From Anaerolineae bacterium (GTDB taxonomy: Bacteria; Chloroflexota; Anaerolineae; 4572-78; J111), in contig JAKLJP010000008.1 in NCBI GenBank assembly GCA_023151115.1, positions 1 through 64,000 on the forward strand: 64,000 bases of DNA. Direction: 5' to 3'. The number at the start of each line of letters is the position of its first letter. Within the stretch, counting starts at the first letter, position 1. The translations under genes were made by a program, and so were the position numbers. This document shows, in pieces, positions 30,004 through 39,572 of this stretch. Under the pieces are notes generated by a model, which saw only the letters and a list, made by a program, of their open reading frames with translations, had not been told where the DNA came from and made no database searches.

Positions 30004-30255
30004 TCACTTCCACGACCACACGGCCAGCGTCCCTTCGCCCACTTGCAGTGGCTCCGCTTCGCCGGCAGTATCCAACACCCAGAGGGTATTTTTGTCCTCT
30101 TCCTCTTTCGCCACCACAAAGTAACGGCTGTCGGGTGACCAAAATGTAAGCGATTGATGATATTGATCAAAGAAGGTCCGGCTACGGCCAAAATAATAAC
30201 AAACAACCTCCCCGTTTTTTTGACCCGCCCGTTTGAACCCATGCTGTCCCCCTTG
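30004..30255 (-). pseudogene. C-terminal remnant of a TolB/PD40-type propeller gene
   Basis: An 83-codon open frame without start codon encodes a stretch with E-V-V-C-Y-Y-F-G-R-S-R, F-F-D-Q-Y-H-Q-S-L-T-F-W-S-P-D-S-R-Y-F-V-V-A and ends T-L-A-V-W-S-W-K-stop. F-W-S-P-D-S-R is the PD40 blade motif, and the F-F-D-Q-Y start and W-S-W end are typical of the last blade of Chloroflexota propeller proteins. Stops lie directly upstream in frame (TAA at 30258-30256), so only the tail of a gene remains between scpA and rsmD. The rest has been lost. Confidence 0.65.
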
Positions 30256-30285
30256 TTAACGTGTTCAGCGATTAACCTTCAACTT

Positions 30286-30843
30286 CTAACGCTCAGCCCA
30301 TTCATAAAAACAGAGCAAAGTGCTGCCGTATTTGCGTTCATCGTAGAGGGCCAGGTTTTGCAGAGCGACCGCTTCATACTCGACGGGGTGAATCTGGACG
30401 AGCACCGCCCCGTCGGGCAGCAGCCACCGCTCAAGCTGGCGGTCGAGGGTTTGCAGCGTTTTGAGCCAGAGCTGCTGGTATTGAGGGGGGGCAATGTAGA
30501 TCAGATCGTAGGGCTGGGCCGGGGGCTGCTCCAGAAAAGAGAAAACGTCGGCCCGCTTGACCAACGCTCGCTCGGCTAGGCCGGTGGTGCGTAAGTTTTC
30601 GCCAATGATCCGGGTCGCGGTCTGACTCTTTTCGATAAAGGTGACGTGGGCCGCGCCCCGGCTCAACGCTTCGATGCCGACCGCGCCGGTGCCGCTGAAC
30701 AAATCCAGGACCCGCGCCTCGATAATCCAATTGCCCAAAATACTGAACAACGCTTCTTTGGTCCGGTCGGTGATGGGGCGAGTGGCCTCACTGGGCACAG
30801 CTTTGAGCTTTCTACCTTTGGCAGTACCGGCAATAACACGCAT
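30286..30843 (-). CDS. rsmD: 16S rRNA (guanine(966)-N2)-methyltransferase
   Basis: Methylates G966 of 16S rRNA in the small subunit. The 185-residue protein has M-R-V-I-A-G-T-A-K-G-R at the start, R-P-x-x-D-R-x-K-E-A-L-F-S-I-L, the SAM loop L-D-L-F-S-G-T-G-A-V-G-I-E-A-L-S-R-G-A near residue 46, and F-I-E-K. Motif IV reads I-A-P-P-Q-Y instead of the usual D-P-P-Y; the missing Asp is a variant also seen in other Chloroflexota members as far as I recall, but the effect is not known. Length and end match the family. Confidence 0.9.
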   Translation of the reverse strand: MRVIAGTAKGRKLKAVPSEATRPITDRTKEALFSILGNWIIEARVLDLFSGTGAVGIEALSRGAAHVTFIEKSQTATRIIGENLRTTGLAERALVKRADVFSFLEQPPAQPYDLIYIAPPQYQQLWLKTLQTLDRQLERWLLPDGAVLVQIHPVEYEAVALQNLALYDERKYGSTLLCFYEWAER

Positions 30844-30954
30844 GGCGATTTTGGATAAGAAGAAAGGCTAAATGAGGGAGCGGACGAAGCGGCTTGTCCC
30901 CAAAAACTTGAGAAAAGTATACCACGATTTGGAGCGGTGTGATAATCACTGGTG

Positions 30955-31008
30955 CGTGGTGCGTAGTGCGTGGTTTGTTAACTTACGCACCACGCACTAC
31001 GCACCACG
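30955..31008. repeat. 20-bp perfect palindrome at the fhs 3' end
   Basis: CGTGGTGCGTAGTGCGTGGT (30955-30974) pairs exactly with 30989-31008, loop 14. It lies directly after the fhs stop codon (31010) and is followed by no T run, so termination would need Rho or the structure alone. Built from the word GTGCGTA/GTGCGTG. Confidence 0.75.
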
Positions 31009-31009
31009 T

Positions 31010-32752
31010 TTAAAATAGGCCCACGACGCGGCCCGTCTCAAAATCAATATCCACCTTCATAAAGGCGGGGACAGAATTCAAGCCGGGCATCGTCCGCATC
31101 GTGCCGACCAGGGGATAAATAAAGCCGGCCCCGGCGCTGGCCCGCACCTCGCGGATGGGTAGAGTAAAGCCTCTGGGCCGGCCTTTCCAGCCCGCTTCGT
31201 GCGAAATACTCAGGTGGGTTTTAGCCATACAAATGGGGAGATGGCTCAGACCCGCCTGCTCAAAATTCTTGATCTGCTGGTTGGCCGCGGCCTCATAGCT
31301 GACCCCATCGGCCCCGTAGATGTCTTTGGCAATCTTTTCGATTTTCTGCTTGATGCTCCATTCCAGCGGATAGAGGAACTGGAAGTTGCTGGGCTTCTCG
31401 CAAGCGGCGACCACCGCCTCGGCCAGCTCGGCCGCGCCGGCCCCGCCTTTGGCCCAGTGCTCGGCCAGGATAGCTTGTTCGGCTCCCGCCTGAGTCGCCA
31501 GCTTCTTGAGCAGGGCTACCTCGGTGTCGGTGTCGGTGGGGAAGCGGTTGATGGCGACCACCGCCGGAATGCCGAATTTTTGCACGTTTTCGACGTGGGC
31601 GGCCAGATTTTCGATGCCTTTTTCCAGCAGTTCCAGATTTTCTTCGGTGTAAGCTTTATCCAGGGCGCGGCCGGCAACCACTGCCGGACCGCCGCCGTGC
31701 ATCTTCAAGGCCCGCACGGTAGTGACCAGCACCACCGCATTGGGGATTAGCCCGGAGTAGCGGCACTTGATGTTGAAGAATTTCTCCATGCCGATGTCGG
31801 CCCCAAAGCCAGACTCGGTTACAACGTAATCGGCCAATTTCAGGGCAATTTGGTCGGCGATGATGGAGCTGTTGCCATGAGCGATGTTGGCAAACGGCCC
31901 GGCGTGAACAAAGGCCGGCTGGCCTTCGAGGGTTTGCATCAGGTTGGGCATGATGGCGTCTTTCATCAGCACCGTCACCGCTCCGGCCACACCCAAATCC
32001 TCGGCGGTGACCGGCTTGCCGCTGCGGTCGAGGGCTACAATCATCCGCCCAAAGCGGTCGCGCATATCCCTCAGGCTGGTGGTCAGGGCCAAAATGGCCA
32101 TAATCTCCGAGGCGACGGTAATATCAAAGCCGCTCTGGCGAGGAATGCCGTCCAGGCTGCCACCCAACCCAATCACCACATTGCGCAGCGCCCGGTCGTT
32201 GACATCCAGCACCCGGTTCCACTGGATGTTGTAGGGGTCAATGTTGAGCCGTTTCAGCCCCAGCTTGGCTAATTCTTCATCGCTCTGGCGGCTTTCGTGG
32301 TACATACGCGAGTCCAGCGCGGCGGCCACCAGGTTATGAGCGGCAGTGATGGCGTGCAGGTCGCCGGTCAGATGGAGATTGAACTCCTCCATGGGGATGA
32401 TTTGACTGTAGCCACCGCCGGCTGCGCCGCCCTTGATGCCAAAGGTCGGTCCCTGGCTGGGCTGGCGGATGCAGGTCATCGCCCGTTTGCCGATGTAACC
32501 CAGGCCCTGAGTCAGGCCGACGGTGGTCGTGCTTTTGCCTTCGCCCAGGGGAGTGGGGGTGATGGCGGTCACATCTACGTATTTGCCCTGGGGCCGGTCT
32601 TTGAACTTTTCCAGCACATCGAGGTGGACTTTGGCCTTGTATTTGCCGTATAAATCCAAATCATCTTCGCTCAGGCCGAGGCTGGCAGCAATTTCCAGAA
32701 TGGGTTTAACCGTTGCGGCTTGGGCGATTTCCAGATCGCTGGGAATGGACAT
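31010..32752 (-). CDS. fhs: Formate-tetrahydrofolate ligase
   Basis: Activates formate as 10-formyl-THF with ATP, a step of the Wood-Ljungdahl methyl branch and of purine and C1 metabolism. The 580-residue protein has the ATP loop [10 protein letters not shown] (about 68-77), the [22 protein letters not shown] motif and M-P-G-L near the C-terminus. Start 32752 is chosen for AAGGAGAAACCCC before the ATG; an earlier in-frame ATG lies in a palindromic repeat. fchA is the next gene upstream on the same strand, so the pair interconverts formate and methenyl-THF. Confidence 0.96.
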   Translation of the reverse strand: MSIPSDLEIAQAATVKPILEIAASLGLSEDDLDLYGKYKAKVHLDVLEKFKDRPQGKYVDVTAITPTPLGEGKSTTTVGLTQGLGYIGKRAMTCIRQPSQGPTFGIKGGAAGGGYSQIIPMEEFNLHLTGDLHAITAAHNLVAAALDSRMYHESRQSDEELAKLGLKRLNIDPYNIQWNRVLDVNDRALRNVVIGLGGSLDGIPRQSGFDITVASEIMAILALTTSLRDMRDRFGRMIVALDRSGKPVTAEDLGVAGAVTVLMKDAIMPNLMQTLEGQPAFVHAGPFANIAHGNSSIIADQIALKLADYVVTESGFGADIGMEKFFNIKCRYSGLIPNAVVLVTTVRALKMHGGGPAVVAGRALDKAYTEENLELLEKGIENLAAHVENVQKFGIPAVVAINRFPTDTDTEVALLKKLATQAGAEQAILAEHWAKGGAGAAELAEAVVAACEKPSNFQFLYPLEWSIKQKIEKIAKDIYGADGVSYEAAANQQIKNFEQAGLSHLPICMAKTHLSISHEAGWKGRPRGFTLPIREVRASAGAGFIYPLVGTMRTMPGLNSVPAFMKVDIDFETGRVVGLF

Positions 32753-32779
32753 GGGGTTTCTCCTTTGAAAAAATGTAAT

Positions 32780-32827
32780 CGTGATACGTGATGCGTGATT
32801 TTTATTCTTCACGCATCACGTATCACG
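32780..32827. repeat. 19-bp perfect palindrome between fchA and fhs
   Basis: CGTGATACGTGATGCGTGA (32780-32798) pairs exactly with TCACGCATCACGTATCACG (32809-32827), loop 10. It lies between the fchA stop (32835) and fhs ribosome site on the minus strand. It may reduce read-through or protect the transcript. Confidence 0.75.
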
Positions 32828-32834
32828 CATCAGC

Positions 32835-33458
32835 CTATAGTTTACTTTTTACTAACTCATACACTTCATTCGCCAGCGCCTCGTGCCCGGCCAGAAGTTG
32901 GTCCAGTTCGGCCCGGTGTTGGGCCACAAAAACTTCATCTTTGATTGCGCCCAGGTTGATGAGCACATTGAGGGCGGCAGCTTTAAGGCCCGCCTGGGCG
33001 CACAGCACAGCCACCCCGGCATCGCTGACCACATTGGGATTGCCCATTTCGGCGGTGGGGCGGCACAGGTCAATCACTTCGGCGCAGGCGCGGGCGGCCG
33101 CCAGGGGTACGAGGGTGGCATTTTTCGACGCTTCTTGAATGGCGGCGGTGCGGGCGGCTTTTTCTTCATCGCTGTTTTTGGGCAGGCGGTAGGCGGCCAT
33201 AACCGTATCAAAGGCGGCCACGTCGTCTTCGATCATTTGGGTCAACCGCGCCCGCAGCAGTTCCGCCTGGCGCAGAATTTCCTGCATGCGGCCTTCGACC
33301 TGGGCAAATTTCTCTTTGCCGATGGTCAGGTTGCAGACCATACTGACCAGCGCCGCGCCCATGGCCCCGGACAGGGCCGCCGCGCCCCCTCCGCCGGGGG
33401 TCGGCGCTGCGCTGGCGAGTTCATCGAGAAAGGTGTGAAGGGTTGGGTCATTCGACAT
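32835..33458 (-). CDS. fchA: Cyclodeaminase/methenyl-THF cyclohydrolase family protein
   Basis: The 207-residue protein belongs to the FTCD C-terminal family (FchA). It starts T-F-L-D-E-L-A-S-A-A-P-T-P-G-G-G-G-A-A-A-L, contains L-x-R-L-T-x-M-I-E-D-D-x-x-A-F-D, and ends with an N-V-x-S-D-A-G-V-A-V-L helix pair. In acetogens FchA hydrolyses methenyl-THF to 10-formyl-THF; in other bacteria the same fold does the formimino-THF cyclodeaminase step. With fhs directly downstream on the same strand, the cyclohydrolase role is favoured. It is preceded by a leader with a terminator and promoter (33488-33604). Confidence 0.9.
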   Translation of the reverse strand: MSNDPTLHTFLDELASAAPTPGGGGAAALSGAMGAALVSMVCNLTIGKEKFAQVEGRMQEILRQAELLRARLTQMIEDDVAAFDTVMAAYRLPKNSDEEKAARTAAIQEASKNATLVPLAAARACAEVIDLCRPTAEMGNPNVVSDAGVAVLCAQAGLKAAALNVLINLGAIKDEVFVAQHRAELDQLLAGHEALANEVYELVKSKL

Positions 33459-33487
33459 TGAATCAAAAACCTCCGTTTATCATAAAA

Positions 33488-33604
33488 AAACCCGCATCCC
33501 AGGTTTGAGAGCGAGCTTTATCATTGAAAAAATGATGCCAGGTGACTCATAAGCTGCGCTGCTATTATAAGCCACATCATACCCCAATCGTGAGGCGTAA
33601 GCAA
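33488..33604 (-). promoter_or_regulatory. Promoter and attenuator-like leader of fchA-fhs
   Basis: Promoter TTGCTT (33604-33599), 17-base spacer, TATGAT (33581-33576); a second TATAAT lies 6 bases further on. The transcript then holds ATCATT-TTTTC-AATGAT (about 33530) and a hairpin AAACC...GGGTT with seven T (33506-33483), about 30 bases before the fchA start. A ZTP riboswitch is the class known for such operons; only a CCTGGG loop is matched here, not the full consensus. It may be another sensor or a simple attenuator. Confidence 0.45.
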
Positions 33605-33659
33605 TTATTTTGATGGATAAAACGCCGGTAATAGTAGACGGATTACTCCATCAAAAACT

Positions 33660-34673
33660 TCAAGGCAGCGTTTCAATTGCGTCTACATCGTTGATGGATA
33701 ATCCCCACAGCGCCCCATCGAAAGAAAGCGCCGATGAAAACGTGCAAGCCGTATCATTACCTAAATTCGCAGGGATGCAGACGAACACGCCTTCATCTTC
33801 ACCGGAAATACCCGTTACGGCAAAGCTGCCGAGTGTGGTTAGATAAATTGATCCGCTGGTGCTGACGCCTAATCCATCCACATTCTCGTCGGTGGTATCT
33901 GCCAACCCTACATCAGAGCCATCAAAGTAGATAGCCCAACTGCCGCTGGTATTCTCTCCGTAAGCAGTGGGCGTGAAGATAAGCACATCTTCATCCTCAG
34001 CCGAGAGACCGGATACCGAGACGCCCCCGGTTGTGGAAAGCAGCAATTGACCATCGGGTAAGAGGTCTATCCCATCCACGTCTTCGCCGTCTAGGGTTAA
34101 GTCAACATCAGAACCGTCAAAGAACCAACTGAAGTCACCCGCTGTCGTGTCGCCCAGCGAAGTGGCGTCGAATTGGAGAATGTCCGAATCATCTACGACC
34201 CCCAGGCTCAGGGTGATCGGATCGTTGAAGGACATCAGGATCGTATCGGCGTCAACCAGGGTCAGCGCATCAAGGTCTACACTGCTTAAGCCTACATCGG
34301 AGCCGTCAAAAACCATGACAAAATCGGTTCCCTCGAAGCGCAAGATGTCTTCATTGCTGACATTGGCTACTGTACCAACGGTATACGCGCCGCCATTGCT
34401 CAACGAAAGATAGATGGGTTCGTGGGTAAAGGTCAGATTAAGCACCGGGTCGGGGCGAGGTGTAGGCGTTTCCTTGACCAGCACAATGCCGGGCGTGGGC
34501 GAGGGCAGGGGTGAGTCAAAGGTGGGTTTGCCGGTCGCCGGTTCTGTCCCCCACCCTTTCACGATAATCAGGCCGAAAATCAAGAGCGCAGCCACTAAAA
34601 GCAACTCCAGCCCGCCAAAAAGGGATGATAACAAGCTGTTAATTTGAGAGAATTGAGTGTTGTTTGGTTTCAT
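33660..34673 (-). CDS. Membrane-anchored bead-like repeat protein
   Basis: A 337-residue protein with one N-terminal transmembrane helix (L-L-V-A-A-L-L-I-F-G-L-I-I) and PT-rich linker, then a run of acidic repeats. Each repeat carries a D-x-L-x-F, x-x-F-D-G-S-D-V-x-L and D-V-D-x-L pattern: F-D-G-S-D-V-G-L (about 125), F-D-G-S-D-V-D-L (about 195), F-D-G-S-D-V-G-L (about 255) and F-D-G-A-L-W-G-L (end). These D-G-S-D loops look like calcium-binding or beta-propeller blades. Function unknown. Last gene of the envelope operon, 18 bases after the SpoIID-like gene. Confidence 0.65.
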   Translation of the reverse strand: MKPNNTQFSQINSLLSSLFGGLELLLVAALLIFGLIIVKGWGTEPATGKPTFDSPLPSPTPGIVLVKETPTPRPDPVLNLTFTHEPIYLSLSNGGAYTVGTVANVSNEDILRFEGTDFVMVFDGSDVGLSSVDLDALTLVDADTILMSFNDPITLSLGVVDDSDILQFDATSLGDTTAGDFSWFFDGSDVDLTLDGEDVDGIDLLPDGQLLLSTTGGVSVSGLSAEDEDVLIFTPTAYGENTSGSWAIYFDGSDVGLADTTDENVDGLGVSTSGSIYLTTLGSFAVTGISGEDEGVFVCIPANLGNDTACTFSSALSFDGALWGLSINDVDAIETLP

Positions 34674-34691
34674 TGTTTATTTCCCACGAGA

Positions 34692-36716
34692 TTAAGGAAC
34701 GGCCCCTTTTAAGATGATCGGTAAATATTCCTTTTCCACATGCTCAAGCACAAAGGCGGTAATATTAACAGGTACGCTATCATTGCAAGCGGCAGGGTTA
34801 GAGCCGGTAATCGTAAAAGTAAGCTGGCCCGTGTAAGTGCCTAACCCGCCCGGTTTGGTGATGGTTAAAACGACGGTGCGATCATCCGTCCCTGAGGTGG
34901 GGGAGACGGTCATCCAGTTTTGACCATTAGCAGTGCTGACGGTTGCTTGCCATTGCAAAGTGCCACCTCCCTCATTTGTCACATACAAGTTGGCTATATG
35001 GGTTTGGCTGGGTGAGTCTAACTCAAAGAAGGTAGCGTAGCCCTGGGTCACATTACTGATGGATAAGAAGGGAAGTACTTTCAATTTTGTATAGGTGGTT
35101 TTCCATGAGCTTTCATCACCGTTTGGCCCAAGCTGGCCCCGGACTTGAAATTGATACTCACGCCGGTTCTTATTGCAATCAACACTGTCATAGACGCTGG
35201 TAAATTGGACATTGTCAAGTTCCTCTTTCCAGCCAATGGCGTTCCAGGGCGTGGCGCTATGGAACTCCCGGCTGCGATACCTGAAATCAAAATAATCAGC
35301 ACCATTTACAGAATTCCAACTAAAGCCAAATCTTTGTCCGTACCTGCGCCAAACCTCGGTGGTAAACACCGCCGGAGGATGATTGATGTTGACTTCGGGT
35401 TCGCCGCCCATGCCGCCCGGATCAACTACAACTTCTATGTCCTGAGTGGGCCAATGGTTAGTCCCCTGCAAACCGCTCAACCAGCGCCCATCAATTTGAA
35501 CATCTAGGCGCAATTTATAGTTACCGGGCGGCGTCCCATTCGGAATTTTCAGACTCACATTGGATATCCAGGCATAATTGCCGCGAGTTAAAGCACCGCT
35601 ATTAGCCTGGCATAGACCGTATTTCTGGATAGCAAAAGCCACAGCGCTGCTATTGCTGGCATTATACAGATGATAACTCAAATAGGTGCGATGCCCCGCC
35701 TGAGGGCAACTTCCACCAGGGTACACGGGGATGACCGGCCAATCAGAATTGCCGCTATTTTGGAAATAAACGGCCAAATCGGTGATTGACTCGCCTGGAC
35801 GCATATACAGCGTCCCCGGTAGGCCCGGCACTTCCAGAATATTGAAACGATAATCATCCGGCGGGTCAGGGCTGAGGCCGATAAAGTTAATGCCGGTGTA
35901 GTAGTGAGCCAAAATTTGCTGAGCCGTGTCCCAGCGGACGGTCCACTCTGTTCCTTGCCCCGGATATTCACTGGTTCGTCCCGCACCCCATCGTCCGGCT
36001 GCTTTTTGGCCCATTCCGCCTAATTCGTGATTAGGATTATCAGAGCCTTCCGCCCGACTGATAGGATCATACACGCTTTTGAGATAAGATGTAGTCCCTT
36101 GATCTGTCCAAACATCAGTTTTGTCAGAGAAATAAGCAGCAATGGGATCAGTGCCACCCGGTAGGCTAAGATATACCTGTCCTGCGACTGCTTGATCTAT
36201 GGTTGTTTTGCCCGTCGCCGAAAGCACATTATAACTGTAGGGAATATACACTTGGCGCTGGTTAGAATTATTTAATGCGCCATAAAGGTTGATTTGATAA
36301 TAGGCGTAGGTTCGAGCAGCAATTGCTTGCGCTCTAACCGATGAAGCAGCATGGCTAGAATCTAATTCATTGGGAACAACATTGTAAAGGTAGCCTTGTT
36401 GAACATTATTGATAGAATGACTTTCTATTCCAATAGTCGGTGTACTGTTAGAACCAAAAGGATATACCCCTGGTATTGACCCGTCTCCACCTGCTCTATA
36501 TACACAACCATATCTTGTATCGTTTGACTGACATGGGCTAGAGGTTGTTCCACCACCAGGATAATTTAAGGCATACATCTGTAACGTCACCTGAGTGGGC
36601 GGAGTATAATTCAATGGGGAGAAAGCCATTGCCATATCCGACCAAAGGAAAATTGAAATTACTATGAAGATAGGTACCAAGAAGAAAAAAGATGTCCGGA
36701 GTTCGTTTTTTAACAT
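34692..36716 (-). CDS. SpoIID/LytB domain protein, secreted
   Basis: The 674-residue exported protein has a signal peptide (F-F-L-V-P-I-F-I-V-I-S-I-F-L-W) and a SpoIID-like domain with Y-L-Y-N-V-V-P-N-E (about 100), V-R-A-Q-A-I-A-A-R-T-Y-A-Y-Y and the late Y-F-S-D-K-T segment. SpoIID is a lytic transglycosylase acting on peptidoglycan glycan chains; the Glu in V-V-P-N-E is the expected catalytic acid. The C-terminal half (about 250-670) holds Ig-like/beta-sandwich repeats and an immunoglobulin-type W-L-x-G-L-x-G segment. A role in cell-wall remodelling or attachment is inference. It is in the operon with the propeller and LVIVD genes. Confidence 0.8.
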   Translation of the reverse strand: MLKNELRTSFFFLVPIFIVISIFLWSDMAMAFSPLNYTPPTQVTLQMYALNYPGGGTTSSPCQSNDTRYGCVYRAGGDGSIPGVYPFGSNSTPTIGIESHSINNVQQGYLYNVVPNELDSSHAASSVRAQAIAARTYAYYQINLYGALNNSNQRQVYIPYSYNVLSATGKTTIDQAVAGQVYLSLPGGTDPIAAYFSDKTDVWTDQGTTSYLKSVYDPISRAEGSDNPNHELGGMGQKAAGRWGAGRTSEYPGQGTEWTVRWDTAQQILAHYYTGINFIGLSPDPPDDYRFNILEVPGLPGTLYMRPGESITDLAVYFQNSGNSDWPVIPVYPGGSCPQAGHRTYLSYHLYNASNSSAVAFAIQKYGLCQANSGALTRGNYAWISNVSLKIPNGTPPGNYKLRLDVQIDGRWLSGLQGTNHWPTQDIEVVVDPGGMGGEPEVNINHPPAVFTTEVWRRYGQRFGFSWNSVNGADYFDFRYRSREFHSATPWNAIGWKEELDNVQFTSVYDSVDCNKNRREYQFQVRGQLGPNGDESSWKTTYTKLKVLPFLSISNVTQGYATFFELDSPSQTHIANLYVTNEGGGTLQWQATVSTANGQNWMTVSPTSGTDDRTVVLTITKPGGLGTYTGQLTFTITGSNPAACNDSVPVNITAFVLEHVEKEYLPIILKGAVP

Positions 36717-36739
36717 TTGTAGATCCCTTGTTCAAGTTT

Positions 36740-38068
36740 TTATTGTGGAAGAACATCGACTTGGTATAAGGAGTACTCAGACTTATTAAGATATTCAACT
36801 AGAATTTTCTTACCATCTGGTGCCCAGCTTAAGCTTCCTTTATACCCAATCAACCCTTCGACTGGAATAGGAATCGGAGCTGTTTCGGAGGGTTTTACTA
36901 CATCAGTAATATACAAGCCTATAGTTTCTACTCCGTCTCGATAATCAATTACAGGAAGAAATAAGAGATGTCTGCTATTTGGTGCCCAAGCCATCTCCGT
37001 TACAAAATTAAATTTATCAGTACCTATTTGGTAAAATTTATTCTCTGGCCACTCCAAAATATATAAGTGGCTATAGTCTACGGGAGGCATTCCTTCTGTT
37101 ACTAGTAGCGCAATTTTTCGCCCGTCGGGGCTCCATCTTGCAAGCCAAACCCATTTGTTTTGTCCAAAATCTATAAGGTGTGATTTGTTGTTTGTTGTGT
37201 CAATAAGCTGCAACATTTTTTCAGGGTTGTTATAATACACAATCCAGTCACCCATTGGACTTCGAGCAACGTTCTCATTCTGTTCCGGTTTGCTCTCACT
37301 TAAATAAGCAGGTATAGGCTGGATATTTGCGCTTACTTTTGTGTCAGACAGGATTACGATATCTGAATTTCGTTTTAAGACCCCTACATTGTTTTTATCT
37401 AGTGGAATGAGAGGAGGAACAACATCAGACGCAATTTTTTCTATCTGTCCATCTCCCTTGCCTACCCACAAATTCTGTTGATTTGTTTTAAGATCGAGAG
37501 AAAGATATGCGACTCCATTTTCCTCGGGTAACCAAACAGGTTGATATATATTGCCTGGTTCGTTTACTCGAGCATATTCTTTTATGGTTCCATTTTTTAC
37601 ATTTACGGTTCTCAAACTCACTGGTCCTTTGAGTAATATTTCTTCCGAGCTATTGGGAAGCCATTCCACTATTTCATTCTGACCAGTTGAATTGCGAGTA
37701 ACTGGAATTTCTTGAGGCGGCTCAAACACAAAGCCCATAATAGACTTATCCGACAGTGGCTCAAAGGTGGGTGTTGGGCTAGGACTGGCAGCCGGGGTGG
37801 GGGTGGGAAAGGTGGTGATAATGACCGGGATCACTTCCGACGTAGCCGTTGGGCTGATCGTGGCAGCTACAACAGGCGTGGGCGTCTCCTTGGCGGCCTG
37901 GAAGGCCGGTGCCGGGGTTGTGACCGGTGCGCCTTGTTTTGTGGGCGATTGAACCCCTCTCTGGCTAAAAAACAACGCTAAGATCAACCCCAAAACCAGC
38001 AGCCCTAAGAGGGTCAAGATATGGCTAAAAAAGTTTTTGAGTTTCTTTATCAGGGTCTGTTTCATCAA
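36740..38068 (-). CDS. TolB-like propeller protein with membrane anchor
   Basis: A 442-residue protein with an N-terminal transmembrane helix (L-T-L-L-G-L-L-V-L-G-L-I-L-A-L) and a PT-rich linker, then a six-blade WD40-like (PD40) propeller. Blade motifs with W-S-P-D-G-R-K-I-A-L (about 315) and W-A-P-D-G-K-K-I-L-V (about 415) are clear, and others are degenerate. Such exposed propellers often act as sensors or scaffolds near the membrane. It lies 23 bases before the SpoIID-like gene and 7 after the LVIVD gene. The remnant at 30004-30255 is from a related family. Confidence 0.8.
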   Translation of the reverse strand: MMKQTLIKKLKNFFSHILTLLGLLVLGLILALFFSQRGVQSPTKQGAPVTTPAPAFQAAKETPTPVVAATISPTATSEVIPVIITTFPTPTPAASPSPTPTFEPLSDKSIMGFVFEPPQEIPVTRNSTGQNEIVEWLPNSSEEILLKGPVSLRTVNVKNGTIKEYARVNEPGNIYQPVWLPEENGVAYLSLDLKTNQQNLWVGKGDGQIEKIASDVVPPLIPLDKNNVGVLKRNSDIVILSDTKVSANIQPIPAYLSESKPEQNENVARSPMGDWIVYYNNPEKMLQLIDTTNNKSHLIDFGQNKWVWLARWSPDGRKIALLVTEGMPPVDYSHLYILEWPENKFYQIGTDKFNFVTEMAWAPNSRHLLFLPVIDYRDGVETIGLYITDVVKPSETAPIPIPVEGLIGYKGSLSWAPDGKKILVEYLNKSEYSLYQVDVLPQ

Positions 38069-38075
38069 TTTGCTC

Positions 38076-39572
38076 CTACTTTTTCAAAATGAGCGGCAAA
38101 ACCATCCGCCGCGTTTCGCCCAACACCGTCCACAGGGTAGGCCAATGATCCGGGTTGGCCGCAATGGTATTGCTGATCGGGTCAACCACACTGCTGGGTT
38201 CTTTAAGCCACTGTTGGCCGTTCCAATAGTACAGCGCAATGGTGTCTTCAATGGCCGGCCCTTTTTCGGCATCGGTATACCGTATCAAGAAAGCAAAAGT
38301 TTGGCCGGGGGCGAGTTGGGTCGGTTGGCCGGTAGCGGCAGAAACGGCGCTGACTTCAAAGGTGTGGCCCAGCCCTACCCGTTCTCCCACTGCTTGATCT
38401 TGCCAGAGATGGCGATAGGTCAGCGTGACCGTCTCGGTAAACGCGCCATTGGAAAAGATGAGATGGGTATCTTCTCCGGCTGATAGTAAGACGCCGCCGC
38501 GGGGGCGAATATTGCCGCTTATCTTATGCCGTATAAGCCGCAAAATAAGGAGGCCATCCTCCCGACCGGCTACATAGACATAATTGTTTTGCACAGCCAA
38601 CTCGTCAGCCCAGGGGTGAAGATTATTATTGTAAAGACCAACCTCAACAGGCTGATTAGAACGCGAGACATCCACGATATGCAAAACCCCCTGCGTCAGG
38701 AGATAGGCGTAATTTCCTTGTAAGGTGATGTGGCTGGTGGTGCCCAGGTTTAGCGAGCCAAGCAGTTTGGGGCGAGCGGGCTTTGACACATCAATAATTG
38801 AGAGGCCGCCCCAGCCAAAGAAAAACGCATCGGCCAGGTAGACGGTATGCCCCTGTACCATCACATCGTCACTCCAGCTTACCAAGCCGGGGTGAGAACC
38901 TACCTCAAGGGGGTTATTGGGATTGGAGGTATCAAACACGCGCAAGCCACCCTCACCGGCGATATAGGTCATATTTCCGCTCACCGCTACGCCAGAAATG
39001 CGCTGTTCAGGGTGGTACCAGCCAATCCCTCTGGGAGCGGTGATGTTAGAGAAGTCAACAAGATGCAGCCCCTCGTCAAGATTGGTCACATAAGCTACAT
39101 TTTCCAGGACAGCCAAATCGGTTATATCATCAATGGACAAATTACAGCCAAAGCAAGAACCTATCTCTGTAGGAGTAGTGGGGTTAGCGACATCAACAAA
39201 AGACAACCAGTTTCCGCTGGCAATATAAGCAACATTCTTATCAACGACCAGGGTATTTACAAACCCTAAGTTAGCAAAACCGACTTCCTGAGGAAATGCC
39301 GGGTTAGAGATGTCTACCAGGCGCAAGCCATCATAGGCCCCTATGTAAGCTATATTTCCAACTACCGTTACATCTGAAGCCCCCCAGGGATTGTCAACCG
39401 TTCCACCTATTTGACCGGCCAATTCAACGGTTGGCGGCGGCAAGCGGGTAGCTGAGAGATTGTTTTCTATTTCTCTATCCGGTTCTTGGGCTAAAACGTC
39501 GTATCCGCCCCAGATTAGCCCTAAACCGGCTAAAAGGGTCAGCCCATAGAGACGTAAGAGGCTCAATATCAT
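38076..39572 (-). CDS. LVIVD repeat propeller protein
   Basis: The 498-residue exported protein carries at least seven LVIVD repeats, each with the pattern A-Y-I-A/V-x-x-x-x-G-L-x-x-V-D-I-S-N-P-x-x-P, for example D-G-L-R-L-V-D-I-S-N-P-A-F-P and G-L-H-L-V-D-F-S-N-I. The C-terminal part reads as a beta domain with a W-x-x-x-S-x-V-D. The start is not certain: ATG at 39572 gives a good signal peptide (I-L-S-L-L-R-L-Y-G-L-T-L-L-A-G-L) after GGAATAG, but ATGs at 39611 and 39614 are also in frame. First gene of the envelope operon. Confidence 0.8.
   Translation of the reverse strand: MILSLLRLYGLTLLAGLGLIWGGYDVLAQEPDREIENNLSATRLPPPTVELAGQIGGTVDNPWGASDVTVVGNIAYIGAYDGLRLVDISNPAFPQEVGFANLGFVNTLVVDKNVAYIASGNWLSFVDVANPTTPTEIGSCFGCNLSIDDITDLAVLENVAYVTNLDEGLHLVDFSNITAPRGIGWYHPEQRISGVAVSGNMTYIAGEGGLRVFDTSNPNNPLEVGSHPGLVSWSDDVMVQGHTVYLADAFFFGWGGLSIIDVSKPARPKLLGSLNLGTTSHITLQGNYAYLLTQGVLHIVDVSRSNQPVEVGLYNNNLHPWADELAVQNNYVYVAGREDGLLILRLIRHKISGNIRPRGGVLLSAGEDTHLIFSNGAFTETVTLTYRHLWQDQAVGERVGLGHTFEVSAVSAATGQPTQLAPGQTFAFLIRYTDAEKGPAIEDTIALYYWNGQQWLKEPSSVVDPISNTIAANPDHWPTLWTVLGETRRMVLPLILKK

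Noticed and set aside
33459..33575. ZTP riboswitch as firm call
   Set aside because: Only a CCTGGG loop in the terminator matches; the 5' core of the class is not visible.
33610..33846. Plus-strand 78-codon frame
   Set aside because: Lies antisense to the bead-repeat gene end and has no ribosome site.
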